Assembly: GCA_028456385.1 (NCBI GenBank)
Contig: JALNQF010000029.1
Coordinates: forward strand, 280,736-344,735
Length of the DNA: 64,000 nucleotides
Source: Ophiosphaerella korrae
Taxonomy: Eukaryota > Ascomycota > Dothideomycetes > Pleosporales > Phaeosphaeriaceae
Direction: 5' to 3'
The notes beneath the pieces were generated by a model that saw only the letters and a list, made by a program, of their open reading frames with translations, made no database searches and was not told the origin of the DNA. Shown piece by piece: positions 10,701 through 22,801 of the stretch (position 1 is the stretch's first letter; every line of letters begins with the position of its first letter). Made by a program: the position numbers and the translations under genes.

Positions 10701-12856
10701 CTCCCAGATTCGTCGACGAGAAATTGGGTCAAGACCGGTGGACACTTCATCCACGCAGCAAACGGCACTGCCGCCTACATGGGAAACCCCTGTTAGTGTT
10801 TGATATAAAACTAGCCTCTTGAAACTTTGACTTACCGGCAAACATGATAGCCATTTGCAACTTTCTCTTCTGACCTCCAGACAATGTTTTGGCTTTCTTC
10901 TTGAGCTTTTTGAGGAGATCAACGCCTTTCGCAAGTTCATTCACTACTTCGTTATTGACTGTCGATAGGCATTTTAAGTTGCTGAAAATTTGAATATGTT
11001 CTTTCACAGTGAGATCTGGCCTGGAAACAAATTAGCATGTTCACATGCTTTTTATTACCGTAACTAACCATATAACATTATGTTGTGGGGCATAACCCAA
11101 CCCACCTATCGGATCAATGGTGATACTGCCCGAGGTGACCCTTTGATCTCCAGCAATGCAATTCAATGTTGTGCTTTTTCCACTGCCGTTCGGGCCGAGC
11201 AAGCATAGAATTTGACCAGAGTATGCATGAAGATCAATGCTTTTGACCGCATGTACATCCTGCCTACGTTTGAATATCTTGGAAAATTTACCTGGATAAT
11301 ACCTGGACAAAGTCAGTGGCTCCTCATTTCTTGATAAAATAATGAAAATGTCAACCCACGTTTTACTGAATCCAGAAAGAGTGACAGTGGGGTCATGAGG
11401 AGTTTTCGGCTTTTCAAACCTCCTATGCTTAGATGCAGTTGAATGCATAACGTGCTCAACCGCAAATGCCAGTAAAGGAAAGAGTAGCAGGTGAGCAACA
11501 GCTATGGCCCAGTGGAAGTAAAGTGGCATGCGAAAACTACCAAATGTCTGTCCTGGTTCATATGCCGACCTTGACATCGAGGCTTGTTTGTTCTGCTGTT
11601 CGAATGTCGCATGACCAGTAACGTAATATGTGAAATTTGCCAAGGGGAAAATGACGCTGAGAACGGCGCTAATAACTTTCGTTTGATCGAACAGCACAAC
11701 CGGGAGGATTGCACCAACAACTGTAATGACAATCATAATTGAACCGCTCAACTGCGCTTTGCGGAAGAATGACGCCCCAAAGAGCGAAAACGAAGTCAGG
11801 GCGAGACCAGAGAGGATTACAAAGCCAACAGGAAGGTTTCGCGAAGTCTTTGGAAAGCACACAAGTGATATGACCAGACCGACAGTAAGCCAGCTTGGGA
11901 AATATACCAGAGCGAAGGAGATCCACGATGAGATCTGCCGCACTAGACGACCTCGCACACTGGAACCACCCGAGATCATGGTATCAATAAGACCAGCCAT
12001 GCCCAATTCTCTTTCGCGAGCAATAAAGGATGTCATATGATAGACAAGCTCCATCATTGTGAAAGCGAACACAGGCCCAAAGGCGTAGATGCAATACATC
12101 AAATAATTTGATGTCCTTGACTGATCAAGCGCGGATTGGTCCTGATCTGTGTAAAGAATCACTTCCATCTTTTCTGGAATCTTGGATGCAGCATTTGAGT
12201 CCGAACGTTTGATAATCTCCCCTTCCAAAGCACGCTGTAGTGGTAGAAGATCAACCTCAGGTCCGTTATTACTGCGAGTGATATCTGCAGTACCAGCCCA
12301 GACGGCGCCTTGCCCTCGAATGGTATAGTTCCACACTCCTTGAGAAGACTCATTGGTGCCTTGAGTAGGGCTGGAGTAGAATATAACAGCACCATAACAA
12401 GGTGACACGCCTCTTTCATCATTCCGGCAATCTTGGGCAAGTGCCCAGCTGTCGTTGTAGTATTTCGCTATTTTTCCTGCATCTTGAATTTGCTGCGAGA
12501 GCGATCTGATAACTGCCGCCACATCGCCGTTGGTCATTCCATTATTGATGAAGCCAACAATATTCTGGCCCCCACTCGCTGCGAGGCCTTCCTTGAATGA
12601 ACGTATCTTTGATTGATTAGTACGCGAATATACGAGAGCTCACGTCCTCCAAAGAAATTCATAGACTTACATTATGGGCAGAGGATATGCCCCAGTGTTG
12701 TGGCGAAGAGAAGAAATTCTTGCTGTATCCTACGACGAGAATGATGACAAGGGGTAGAGCAAATGCGCGAACAAATGTAGAGATAGGCCTTCGAATGCAG
12801 AGTAGAAGTAGATTCTTACGGGTCAACGCCCAGATCTGCCTCAAGAGTAGACTCAT
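7760..12856 (-). CDS. Full-size ABC transporter, ABCA subfamily (TMD-NBD-TMD-NBD)
   Basis: Five exons in coding order: 12671-12856, 11069-12606, 10836-11020, 9484-10774 and 7760-9434. They give 1624 residues in one exact frame. Introns are 48-64 nt. The first membrane domain begins right at the N-terminus. NBD1 has Walker A GPNGSGKST (~533), signature LSGGQKRKL (~619) and a Walker B read as CCVDEVSTGLD (~640). The second membrane domain follows a large luminal loop. NBD2 has GPNGAGKST (~1333), LSGGTKRKL (~1431), LVLDEPSSALD (~1453) and the switch His in LTTHSMEEAD. Domain order and the large extracytosolic loops place it in the ABCA (lipid exporter-like) group, which many fungi lack. Substrate is unknown; lipid translocation is family-based inference. 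NBD1 is less canonical than NBD2. Confidence 0.9.
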
Positions 12857-14187
12857 AGAGCTGACCCAGCCAGGGTGGGAACGAAAGAAGATTGGGAAGA
12901 ATTAGGTCAGCGCTTCAAATAAGTTGTGTCTTTACAAGGGCATCAACCGTGGCATTTGACCTTGATTGGGAAAGAACGAAAGTAATAAATGCAATCAAAC
13001 GAACAATCCATCCCTAGAGGTATGCCATGTTGATAGCTGACGATGTAGCGAGGCGGAGCTTTGCGCCTGGCGAACGGCATCAAGGCTTGAGTGGACATCG
13101 TTTCACTCGTTGCCTGAAGCATGGGATCGGCATGCATGATCTCGTATTAATGCCCATCATATAACAAAGAGAATATCAGCACATCAGGCCGCCAATTAAT
13201 GATTGGTGTAAAAGTAGTGATACGACCCGTAGAAATGGCCCAAATTGCCGAGGATGAGGCTGAGCATGGTTCCCTGCGCCTTTCCTGCTTTGAGGCCGGA
13301 CCGAGCAGTTCAAATGGAGACACAGGGTTGGTTTATTCACGAAGACAAAATCGGTAAGTCATAACAACTTCGCATGGATACTAGAACCCTCATGGATGGA
13401 ACATGTAGACGTGAGATGCGCTGCGCAGTGCTATGCCAATTTAGGAATCTATTAAACACCATTACTAAAAGTTAGCTAGACTATAAAGGTGATAGTCCAT
13501 ACTCGATTTGGGCTTTGGTAAAAGCATCTTTTGGCACACATACTGAAGATCTCTTGTCAAGCCGTAGATCATACACGCCTTGTGATTTCCTTTTATCTCC
13601 GACAGGAAATCCTTCAATGGAAGATTAGATGCTAATAATAATTGCCGAGGATTGCTTGCCGAGTCCCACCCAACGGCACTCAGCCACCCAGATATCACAA
13701 AGCTACATTTAACCGTCAAGAATCTACAACCTTAGTCAAAATAGCGATTGATGGGAACCCGGAACTTTGATCCCAAGGCAGTCGTATACCTCGAATAAGC
13801 ATCTGTAGCTTAGCCGCCACCAGGACCATACGGTAACTATTATGACCCTAGTGGACCCGAGTACAAAAGGGGTGGCCGCATCCAATCCTGCGTCGCCAGA
13901 CCTATACTTCACATACGCGTTCAATAAAGGCGCAGGTACCTCAGGCCGCAAAGGCAGCTCCATTTGGGTTTCAGTCGATTCCTGTGATACCATCGCTTGT
14001 TCATCGACGTGAACAGACATTCGAAATACTCTGTCCAAAGGCACTGGCGTGGAAAAGCCACAGATCTATTATGTATCTACCACGTATGCTGCCATTAGTA
14101 TGTTCTTATTCATGATACTTGAAGACTTAACAATGTCCCACCCATCCAAAGTAACTAATGGCTCAAACTTAATGAAATCCCACCTGT
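12857..14187. other. Intergenic between ABCA transporter and PXB gene
   Basis: Promoter side of the transporter and 3' flank of the next gene. A minus-strand open frame, 13736-14020, reads as a polar peptide but starts only at GTG unless an internal ATG near 14020 is used. I can assign nothing to it. Confidence 0.4.
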
Positions 14188-16353
14188 CTAGTCCGGACCC
14201 ATAACCTCTAGTCCTCTACAAACACCGACCCAACCATCTCTCATACCATCCCATATTGTCTTCATTTTGTCCTCCTCCATGCCATCTCTCTTTCTCTCCC
14301 TGCGTTCCTGTGAGTCACCAGCCCCGTTTGCCATCATTTGTGTATTCTTATCCTTATTCCGGTTGGGATTTATGAGCGTAGTCGTCGTCTTTAAACCTTT
14401 CCCATCCAACTCGCCCTTTACTTCCCAGCCTCGCCGCACTGGCCCGTGGATGGTGGCAGGAGTTATAAATGTAGCGTCGAGAAGTGAGTTCCAACGTGAA
14501 AGATACATCCCGGGACCGTGTGTTGTGCCGCGATGGGGAGATTTGGTTTGTGAGGAAGAGGGTTGCATGATTGAGGTCAAGCGAGACAATGATGTCTGCT
14601 TGAGCTTATTAAGATGCTTCTCATGATCATCTAATAGCTTCCTCAACTCATTTTGTTTTTCGTTCGGAAGAATCGAGAACATAGCATGCAGCGGGGCGCT
14701 CATGTTTCCGGCACCGCCCTCGCCTCGTTCTTCAGCCGCTTTGGCGTTCTGGTCAACTCTGAACTCAAAGAATATCCTCTTTGCATAATCTAGATAATCA
14801 CTCGTCAAGTCTGGTGCGTTCTTAGTGACCTGGTGGCAGAATTTGTGCATAGAAGGCGCGTGTCTTCTTAGAAGTTGGATATAGTCTTCTACAGTTGGAA
14901 CTTCGCTAGCTTCTTGGTCTGCAATACTTGCAGGGGCTAGAGGTGCCGGAGAACTCTCACGGGAGGTTTGGCGGCTTCTATTACTTTTCTTCTTCGGTTT
15001 TGAGACCTTAATCAAGTCTGTAAGAAAGTTTTCAGCATCCTGAACAGTTCCAGATAGATCAACAGCGTTGTGTATGGCGCGTATGACAGGGTCCATAGCG
15101 GTCACAATTTCGCGAACCATCGACGTCAGAATATCAGGCTGAAGTTTGCAAGATATTTTGGTTAGCTCTTCTCGATCTCGAATCGAGAGATACGTGCTGA
15201 AGTACTCCATGGCAACACTATGTTGGTGTTCGTTGAGAGATTCAACATCTATTTGAGGATCCGCGATCTCGAGGATCACAGCGATGATGGATTTTGACTC
15301 CTGAATCGACTTGTTGCGCGCTGTGTCATGCTTATCTCTCGAATCATACACGTAGTTTTTGATTGCCTTGAAAATCTTCCTGTCCGGGGCGTCTCGCGAC
15401 GATTCAAGCTTCCCTGCACGTTTTTGGAATTCAGACGTGTCCCATGCCAATACGGTAGATATGATCTGCTGTAGCAAGTTCATGCCGTCATTCGAGTTAT
15501 TTGTAAGCCCGATCCAGTTTGTCATAGCTGTTACTGAAAGCTTCGTCAGAACAAGCCTAACCATACCGTTAATCATCGTGGCTGCGTTTCCAACGCGAAG
15601 GGTCTGCTTGATGACCATGTATGGAATGAGCCGATGCACATTTTCAATGATGCGAACGAGGTACTGGCCGTCCGGAGACATAATGAAAACATGGTGGAGG
15701 AATGATGCGGCACTACAGATGTCAGCTACGACAAGTGAGGAAGAATGTGGCGCTCACTTCAGTAGCATGTACTCGTGCCCTGCCTGCACCACGGTCGCAT
15801 GGTCCTCTAGCTTCCCAGTCTCCTGGATTCGTTTGAACATGCGATCAAGCAAATCGCTATATATTAAGCCGTGCATGAGGTCATCGAAGCCTTGTTGCAC
15901 ATCCTCCGCCTTCTTGGTGTCGTAGTCTCGCTGATCTCCATCTTCTCGCCCCTTTGTGACTGGATATCCTCCAAGCATGCCTCTTGCGATATACTCTGCT
16001 ATACTACTGGCCGCTGTGGCCAGTGCCTTTCGAGATCCAATGACGCCCTTGTCATAGCTCTCGCTCAGTTCGGCCTCGGCAAGCTTTGCGATGAGCATGC
16101 CAACTTTGTCCTGCCAAAACTCTTGGCCGAGTGGTTTGAGAGCCGGGTTTGTCAGAGCAAATTTGTTGAGCATGTTTTGCAGCAACGGGCTCGTGGACTG
16201 TGTTCCCTCGGCCTTCTTGAATGGATAGCCATACTGATTTATAGTGGCGGGGTACTTGAAGGCCTCGATTTCAGAATAAAGCTGGTGGTGGATCAGTATG
16301 TCAAAGAGCGCATGCGTTTGCGCCGACGTGAGGGGTGCGGTGTTGGAAGACAT
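14188..16353 (-). CDS. PXB / DUF3818 protein (PX-associated, Lec1/YPR097W-like)
   Basis: Two exons, 15758-16353 and 14188-15712, separated by a 45-nt GTGAGC...TAG intron; 706 residues. The start is the ATG at 16353 (MSSNTAPLTSAQ), as the frame upstream has only GTG. Residues ~6-140 match the PXB (PX-associated) domain by its SAQTHALFDILIHHQLYSEI-type opening and EIEAFKYP segment. Residues ~190 onward fit DUF3818, with an FIMSPDGQYLVRIIENVHRLIPY-type stretch across and after the splice junction. Yeast YPR097W has PXB, PX and DUF3818; I do not see a clear PX domain here. The C-terminus is low-complexity and basic/acidic. Probable peripheral membrane, lipid-binding role, inferred from the family. 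Confidence 0.85.
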
Positions 16354-17373
16354 AGTGGCAAATGTTGGAACATTGTGGAACAAGACATGGTCGCGTCTGC
16401 ATCTATGTCGAGGAAACGAAGGTTGACGCGGATGCCACACACAACGCCTGCGTCATTGTGCGCAAGCCTTGGCACGCGCCTCACCTCGCAGTTTCCATCC
16501 TCGCAATTCTCTATCATCGAGACTTTGCTTGCGATGCATTTCTAGTTGTTTTCCTTGTAGATATCGCACTAGCTATACCTTTTTACTGAGTTATAAGCTA
16601 GTCGCACCTCTTGTCGCTGATTCTTCGCCATTCTGAAAAGGGCCGATGTCTTGTCTATCTTGGGGATACCTGCCACTGTCTTGATGATACTAGACGTTAA
16701 GGCCGCGTCAACTTCGCTCCAATACTTAAGTGCTTCCAGATGCTGTAGCATTTTCAGCAAATGAAAGTAGTAGACCCTGTTCTGTTTGAGCCCATTGCTT
16801 CTCTACACGGCTGCTTTGCACTAGCCATCATTCGCTTACGGCGCAAGTTTGGCCCTGAAATTTCAACGATGTTGGCACATTCAGTATTTTCCTTGACCTC
16901 ATGGTTGGTTAGTGGAGACTTACTGAAGTCTAATTCAGATCTTCCAATCTCTAAAATTAACTCGTAGCTGCGTAGTACCCAGCTTCCAAGTTTTTTGCAT
17001 CGCTTCCCTTTGATTCGAGACTTTGACTTGACGTTGGTAGAGGTGCTGTTTCTTTGTCTGTCAAACGGATGTCTCAAAAGTTTTGAATGCCAGGCCCACC
17101 CTACTATGCAACTCTTATCATTATGGAGAGAGATGAGAATACGCAAGAAGGTGGCTACTCCAGCCAAAGCTATATTGAGGCTCTTCACGGAGGCTTACTA
17201 CTTAGCTGGCGGTGGTCTTAGCTTTTTATACAGGATAACATACCTATATATATTCTAGTAGCACATTAAAAAGATGAATGTATAAGCACTATCTACAGCT
17301 TTCATTCACTACCACCCCATGTCTATAGAGCCTTGAATGAATATAGTTGCGTTGTTTCCTTGGGACATGATTT
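16354..17373. other. Intergenic with repeat copy and unassigned minus-strand frames
   Basis: Minus-strand frames at 16569-16760 and 16754-17188 overlap at their ends. The second runs into the dispersed repeat described below. Neither shows a domain I can name; together they may be remnants of one mobile-element-linked gene. Confidence 0.35.
17068..17254. repeat. Dispersed repeat, copy A
   Basis: About 187 bp that recur in the same orientation at 47627-47810. By eye the two copies are roughly 90% identical, with most differences being transitions. Shared blocks include CTATGCAACTCTTATCATT, GAATACGCAAGAAGGT and GGCTCTTCACGGAGGCTTA. Copy A ends in a TATATATA tract. It is probably the end of a mobile element or a solo fragment. 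Confidence 0.8.
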
Positions 17374-18959
17374 TTATTTTCCATTAGGTCGCACTTCGTC
17401 TTGAGTCTCATGTTTACCTGCCAAATTTCTATCTTGTCCCCAGGATGTGAAAGTTGGCCGATACGTCTCGTTGAGCTCCAAGTTTGTCACACGTACTTTA
17501 AGTCGAGGATATTTTTCTAGTAACTGGAAGGTTTCTTGCCATCTGCGAGAAGTTGTGACGCCACGATCATGCTTGCGAAGTCGCTCTCCAATGGCCTTGA
17601 TAGCGGCGTACGTGTATCGGTTGTTTTCCCCAAGGGAGTTCCAGAAAGTCTCCAGCTCAGCAGCATAGACCGGTCGCTTAAAGTTTTTCTGGGCTATTGT
17701 GGAATCTACCCGTAGCGCATCTTTATGTAAACTAAAGAAAGCCAATGTCTGAGCGAGTGTGCATGCAGCGAATGTGTTCCGAGGGACCTGAAATTGTGTC
17801 ACTGAATCTGTAGTATTAGGCCAACATGCTCGGACCATCCAAGATATCAGAATCTTCCATGCGACTGTGCTGCTGACGTTCTGTGGAATCCTTAGTTCTT
17901 GGATTTCGGAACCGGGTTCAGTATGGATGAGGCTATTGACTACATGGTAGCCCAGAAAGAGGTTGAGCATCTTGAGAGAGACATATTTGGCGAGGAAAAC
18001 ATGCGTGTTGTCTTCAACAATGTCTAAGCATTGGCCATTGAGACAATCAATTCTGCGCTTGGGATCAATATAACTCAGCAAACCATACAAAGTATGGAAA
18101 CGACGGATAGCTTCAAGGTCAGGATAACGTTGAAACTGGGTTGGATTAGAAGAAGCTTGTTCTTGATTATCTTTGTCTTGAGGGGTGTATCGTTGACGTA
18201 GGTAGGCTTCCTGAGAATATTGGTAGGGGGCAGTTTGTCCACCCCAAAATGCTTCAGCAGTGGAGGTCCCGTGACCAGATGCCAACATTGCAAAATAAGT
18301 GGAATGAAACAGAGCTCGTCGCGCCAAATAAGCACCCACTACGTCTCCATTCTGCTCGTAGTGACTCAAATCAAGGCTAACAGAACTAGACATGTATAGG
18401 TTCTCGGTACCAGCTATTCGCAGATTGCCTTGTTCGTCATAGCAGTGAAATGCCGACATATCGAGACCTGAGGGCTGTTTAAAGGTAGAAGGAGCGCGAA
18501 TGTACGGCGCGGCAATCCGTAAGGATGTTAGGTGAGTAGATGGCTGGGTGGCCGTGCTACCCAAAGCAGTTGACAAATTTGTTCCGGCGTTTGATGTTTG
18601 TGATTCATCTCGTGCGTGTTGAAGCACACCTTTGGAAGCCACTAGAACGCCCTCAGCTGCCCTCTCGTGTCCCACAATCATAAGATCCGAAAAACCAAGT
18701 GTGGGCGCAGCTAGAGTTAAGGCGTGCGTGATGCGGTCACTCCGCGATGGAGTCGAAACGAAGAGTCTATAGAGCGGGCGAGCCTGAATATTGGTCTTTT
18801 CTTGCGGGATGCAAATGCAAATAAGTACTCACGTAGGCTTTTGATGTGCGAAGAGAACAGTTGCTGAGTGAAACAAAAAGTCTCTGGGTAAAGGAGCGGC
18901 ACGGTGATCATGTGATTGAGGGATGCTTGCATTGTACCCTGAAGTAACTCCAACAGCAT
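17374..18959 (-). CDS. Unrecognised ~487-residue protein
   Basis: A 435-codon frame opens at an ATG at 18681. A better model adds an upstream exon: 18833-18959 joined to 17374-18710 across a 122-nt intron with GTGAGT donor and CTTAAC branch site 5 nt before CTAG; it keeps frame and gives 487 residues. No catalytic, zinc-finger or membrane motif is recognisable. The protein looks globular, with many aromatic residues and few charged runs. The same frame stays open upstream of the ATG at 18959 for ~25 codons, and a second frame upstream also reads as protein-like, so the 5' end may be longer or eroded. Without a domain I cannot separate a lineage-specific fungal gene from a domesticated element or virus-derived gene. 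Confidence 0.6.
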
Positions 18960-19486
18960 CGTCTTTGCGCGAATGATCTCGGTGGAAGCGCGCCGAGCGT
19001 TACGTAAATATTTTCTCGGTGATCGATCCAGCTGATTTTCGAACGTGAGTCAGGTTGGCTTGATTTTCTTGTTCCAAGGTTGGCAGGATGAAGCAGGTAC
19101 AACTGGATAATGTCGTCCCAAGAATCATAGTTGAAGAATGCTGTATTAATACGTATGAGTCATGCGTCATGTGACTGTGCACATTATGGCGAAGTAAAAA
19201 GAATACTACCTGCTAGCGAAAGTAAGTGTTGGGTTATATTGGTAGAGTGTACATTGAGAAATCGATAGAAGAAAGAGTCGATTCTCCTGATTAATGAAGC
19301 TAGCCGTGCATAGTTAGCTATCCGACGCTTATATAAGATATCATAGCCAACTCAGTTGACTACCTAATTCGTCAACACACTGGGCCAAAGACCAACATAT
19401 ACCTTTCAACCAACGAGAAGTTTAAGGTATCAAGTCGTGACCCTAGTATTCAGCGTGATAGTCTACTTTCACAGAGTAAATACTGT
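18960..19486. other. 5' flank of the 487-residue gene, possible further exon
   Basis: On the minus strand 19030-19150 reads WDDIIQLYLLHPANLG in a frame different from the downstream exon. It sits behind a plausible acceptor (TTAATACAG). This may be a further exon or a frameshifted part of the same gene. A TATATAA box lies near 19330 on the minus strand. Confidence 0.35.
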
Positions 19487-20302
19487 TTACTCAATTTCAG
19501 CCCTATTTACAATGATCGGACAGTTGGTCCTTCTCCAACGCAAAGCAAAGCGGATGCCGCAAAACGAACACCGCGGAACTCTCAAATTATTTGTCACATA
19601 CTTCTCTTTCTTTGGCTTGCGCTCTTTTTGTAGTTTCCTTGGCTTGCGGACCGATGCTGAGGCCTCCGGAGTTGACTGACTTGGACCTGCCAATACGCCA
19701 TTGTCGCGGGGCAGGTCGTTGCCGTCGCCGCGGTCGGTCTCACCTTGATGTGAAGACCGCCTGGACCCAAGACCGCTATCGTCGAATCTAGTTGCCGAAG
19801 GACTATCAGGTCCCTGCACGAAGAGTTGAGGGATAGCTGGAGGTGTCTCTGAGCCTTGGAAGATCACTTCGCGTGGATGCGCGAACGCAGAAGGTGGACC
19901 ATCGCTAGAACCACTGCCAGAATAGCCAGGATTAAGAGACCAGGCTTTGACCGCAGAACCAGCAGGGTTGCATGTATCATCATCCTCATCCGTGGGGAAA
20001 CCGACCCCGGTGACATTCAAACCTAAATACGGTGCTAGCATTGAAGAAGAGCCTCCCATTTCGTCACCCCGGAATGAACAAACTATGAGCGGTTTAGGGC
20101 CAGGTTGAGGTGGGTTGATGATAAAGATATGCTTCCCTGTGCATGACCCCCCACTATACGGACATGGCCCACCGAGTAATTCGTTAGTCGGCTTGCGCGC
20201 CAGTGTAGCGGAAGCAAGGCGACATGCTTCATTTGCGGCAATCTCCTCTGCTGTCATTCCCGCATCCTTGCTGTACACCGAGGAGGATTCAGAACCAGTC
20301 AT
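19487..20302 (-). CDS. Unrecognised Ser/Gly/Pro-rich protein, 271 residues
   Basis: Single exon from a good ATG at 20302. Residues 1-75 contain a GGPCPYSGGSCTGKHIFII-type segment with two Cys. The middle is disordered and rich in Ser, Pro, Gly and Asp. A basic patch (KPRKLQKERKPKKEK) near 232-246 could be a nuclear localisation signal. The C-terminus has a CSFCG element that would be half of a zinc finger; the other Cys pair is absent, so the true end may be altered by an unseen intron. Not recognised. Confidence 0.55.
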   Translation of the reverse strand: MTGSESSSVYSKDAGMTAEEIAANEACRLASATLARKPTNELLGGPCPYSGGSCTGKHIFIINPPQPGPKPLIVCSFRGDEMGGSSSMLAPYLGLNVTGVGFPTDEDDDTCNPAGSAVKAWSLNPGYSGSGSSDGPPSAFAHPREVIFQGSETPPAIPQLFVQGPDSPSATRFDDSGLGSRRSSHQGETDRGDGNDLPRDNGVLAGPSQSTPEASASVRKPRKLQKERKPKKEKYVTNNLRVPRCSFCGIRFALRWRRTNCPIIVNRAEIE

Positions 20303-21334
20303 CTTGGGGTTTGGGGTTTACCCACGTTTTAGTGAAGAGAATAAGTACAGTAACCGAATGAAGGATTTCAAAGGACTCACTCCGGTTAGTATTAGAGGCG
20401 AGAATCTGCGCTTAAGCTGTGGTTACAAGCTAAGAGTAGTATGGAATACTTTATTTGAATAGGGAGGGGAGAATAAAAGTGAATTCACAATTGTCATTGT
20501 GCCCCATAATGTTCATGGGGTGATTCATATGCATTATACAAGTGTTTTGCAGCCTGGATTACCTATATGGCTAACAACCACTTCCGCCTCCTCAACGCAA
20601 AGAATTCAGTAGTCAAGGTAATGACCACATTAAACATTACTAGTTGTCAGCCAAAACCACTGTGGATTCCGTGGCACCGGTTCCGAAGGTAATACTCTTC
20701 GAAAAGGAAAGTGCATGTTGGGCACCCACAAGATTTGATGGAGATAAGAGAGTACAAAACTAGGGAAATCTGATATCACTTGTTGAGAACATAGAAGTAC
20801 CTCGTGTATATAAGACTACGATGAAATTCAGCGTATACATACTATCCTGCACCCAATAAATATTCGCTGATCATTGCTCAGCCTTCTGTTGGATTCTCTG
20901 GCCGAATAACATTCAACAGTCTATGCCAAAGCAATCAGAAAACAAAACTTGGTCTCGCATATAATCTGATTAGGGAATTTTATAGAAGCTGGAAGATTTA
21001 AAGGCCATGGATGATAATTGCTTCTAATTTTTCGAGTCTCTTTGGTAATCTTTAGATGCACCACCATGCTTATAACTTTGGCACACATAACTGTCCAACC
21101 GAATTAAAGACACATCACTTAGAACACATGGAAAAAGGAGCTTTTGAAAAGTTGTAGACCTGGCCAGTCGTAGATTGAAAGTAAAAGTAAGCGAATGATG
21201 AGAAGGTAAGTGCTATGCAAAAAAAAAAAAAGATGCCCCAAATAATCAATCACTAACTCCCATCTATGCATGATCCCGGTTCGCTTCCAGGGCTCCTGTA
21301 CAAATGTTCATGTCATCTCGTTTGTAGGTGCGGC
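20303..21334. other. Intergenic, no gene seen
   Basis: AT-rich, with an A-run of 13 near 21219-21231 and no credible ORF on either strand. Confidence 0.4.
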
Positions 21335-21849
21335 TTATTTGCACACAATTACACCATTAGCTAAGCTGACTGCAGTAAAGACGGCATCTGCGCCGCCGCT
21401 CTTGAAGCTGGCAACCTTTTGCTGGGCGTTTGCATCCTTGAAGATGGTGCCTAACCATAGTCAGTAAATTTCTGTTTTGGGGTTCGGAGTGTATTGGTTA
21501 CGTACAAGAACCTGAACCAGAGACAATTAGGGCGCGGTTGGCGCGGATGTTGGCCGGCAAGTTGCGGAAGTTAGCTTTGATGGAGATCTTGTTGCCGTTG
21601 GCGGCGATGTTGGCTTGTGTGGCGGTATCGGTGGCATCGTCAGAGAGTTGGACACGGAGTGTCTTTGCCTATTGAGGTGCGGATTAGTGACAATGTTCCC
21701 AAAGAGGAAGATTTTGCGAAGGCTGGGAGGATACACACCTGGCTAGCTTCAACTTCAACGGCAGGAGAGTCGGCTGCAACGGGAGCTGCTGCTGGAGCGG
21801 CGGCGGCGAAGGCAGCGAAGAGGGAAGCGATGACGATTGAGGCACGCAT
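21335..21849 (-). CDS. Small secreted protein, 129 residues
   Basis: Three exons: 21739-21849, 21506-21668 and 21335-21450, rebuilt across 70-nt and 55-nt introns with exact frame. The N-terminus is a clear signal peptide (MRASIVIASLFAAFAAAAP) followed by an Ala/Pro pro-region. The mature part has only two Cys: one at the exon 2/3 junction, the other the penultimate residue, so a single disulfide could close the C-terminal half. Other features are a QLSDDATDTAT segment and an Ala/Asn-rich middle. No enzyme motif is visible. Secreted proteins of this size are common effector or wall-associated candidates in plant-associated fungi; that role is inference. It is too finely split to show as a single open frame. 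Confidence 0.8.
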
Positions 21850-22801
21850 TTTGATAGAAGACGAAGTTTTAATTGAAAGATTCAAAGATGAAGAAGTTGG
21901 AGAAGTTTAGAGATGTGCTGTTCAAGTTTGAAGTTGTTGTTTGCTGTGGTGATGATGAGTACTGATGAGCGATCATTCTATGTCTTTATACATCTCTTTT
22001 TCATCCCTTCCATAACCACAATGTCATCAACTTCCTTTCTTTAGAACGTTCAATCTACGAATCAGCCCATTCATCAGCACACTGCATGGCAGTAAGCGCA
22101 TCGGTACGCACAGTGTACAAATTTGCAATTATTTCTCATCTGGCCAAGGTCTTTCTAGTTGGCGACTACACGTATCTGCAAGTGTACATAGGGCTGACTA
22201 TAAAAAAAACGGCAACTTAACCAATCCGGAGCATGATCGAGATGCGTATGTGGCGTACAGACTATGTTTGGCGCAAAGGCTCCGCTGAGGTCAGATCTTA
22301 AGTTGGCAAGGCTGAGTTTGCGGGGATAGGGTTGTGCCTGACATAGTGAATTGTGATTGGGTGGATGATTTGATGAGATATTTTTGGGCTTACACCCCAG
22401 GGTACCCATAGTACAGAGTGGAGAAAATAGACCCGTGGCGAGGTCTGACCGATGCAGTGAGAAGAATAGAACTGACTGTACGGATTGGTCGAAGGAATCA
22501 AGACATGTACACAACGCTCTATCAGCCGAGCAAACTGAGTGAAAGCGGATGGGGCGTTGGCCTTGGACATTTGAGTTTTTTGACAAGCGGCGCAATCCTT
22601 CACACGCCACGCGGATGAAACGTTCCCGAATGAAACATCCTCAGGTCAAACATTGTGAGCCAATTGTATTTGAAAGGTAAAGCCATAGGATGGTATTCAG
22701 CCACTCAGTAATGCTACAGGTGTTGTTGTATAGTTCATCTTTAGTCATGCCGCACCGGTCACCAGGCCTCGGTCTCGGCAATCAGCGAAAGACTCGCTGA
22801 T
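21850..22801. other. Intergenic, no gene seen
   Basis: Promoter of the small secreted protein gene plus sequence without a credible ORF. Overlapping minus-strand frames at 22155-22610 have no domain. Confidence 0.4.

Noticed and set aside
13736..14044. Minus-strand ORF, possible small gene
   Set aside because: Non-ATG start for the full frame, no domain, no splice support.
15359..16545. Two long plus-strand ORFs opposite the PXB/DUF3818 gene
   Set aside because: Antisense shadows; the minus strand has the conserved domains and correct splice sites.
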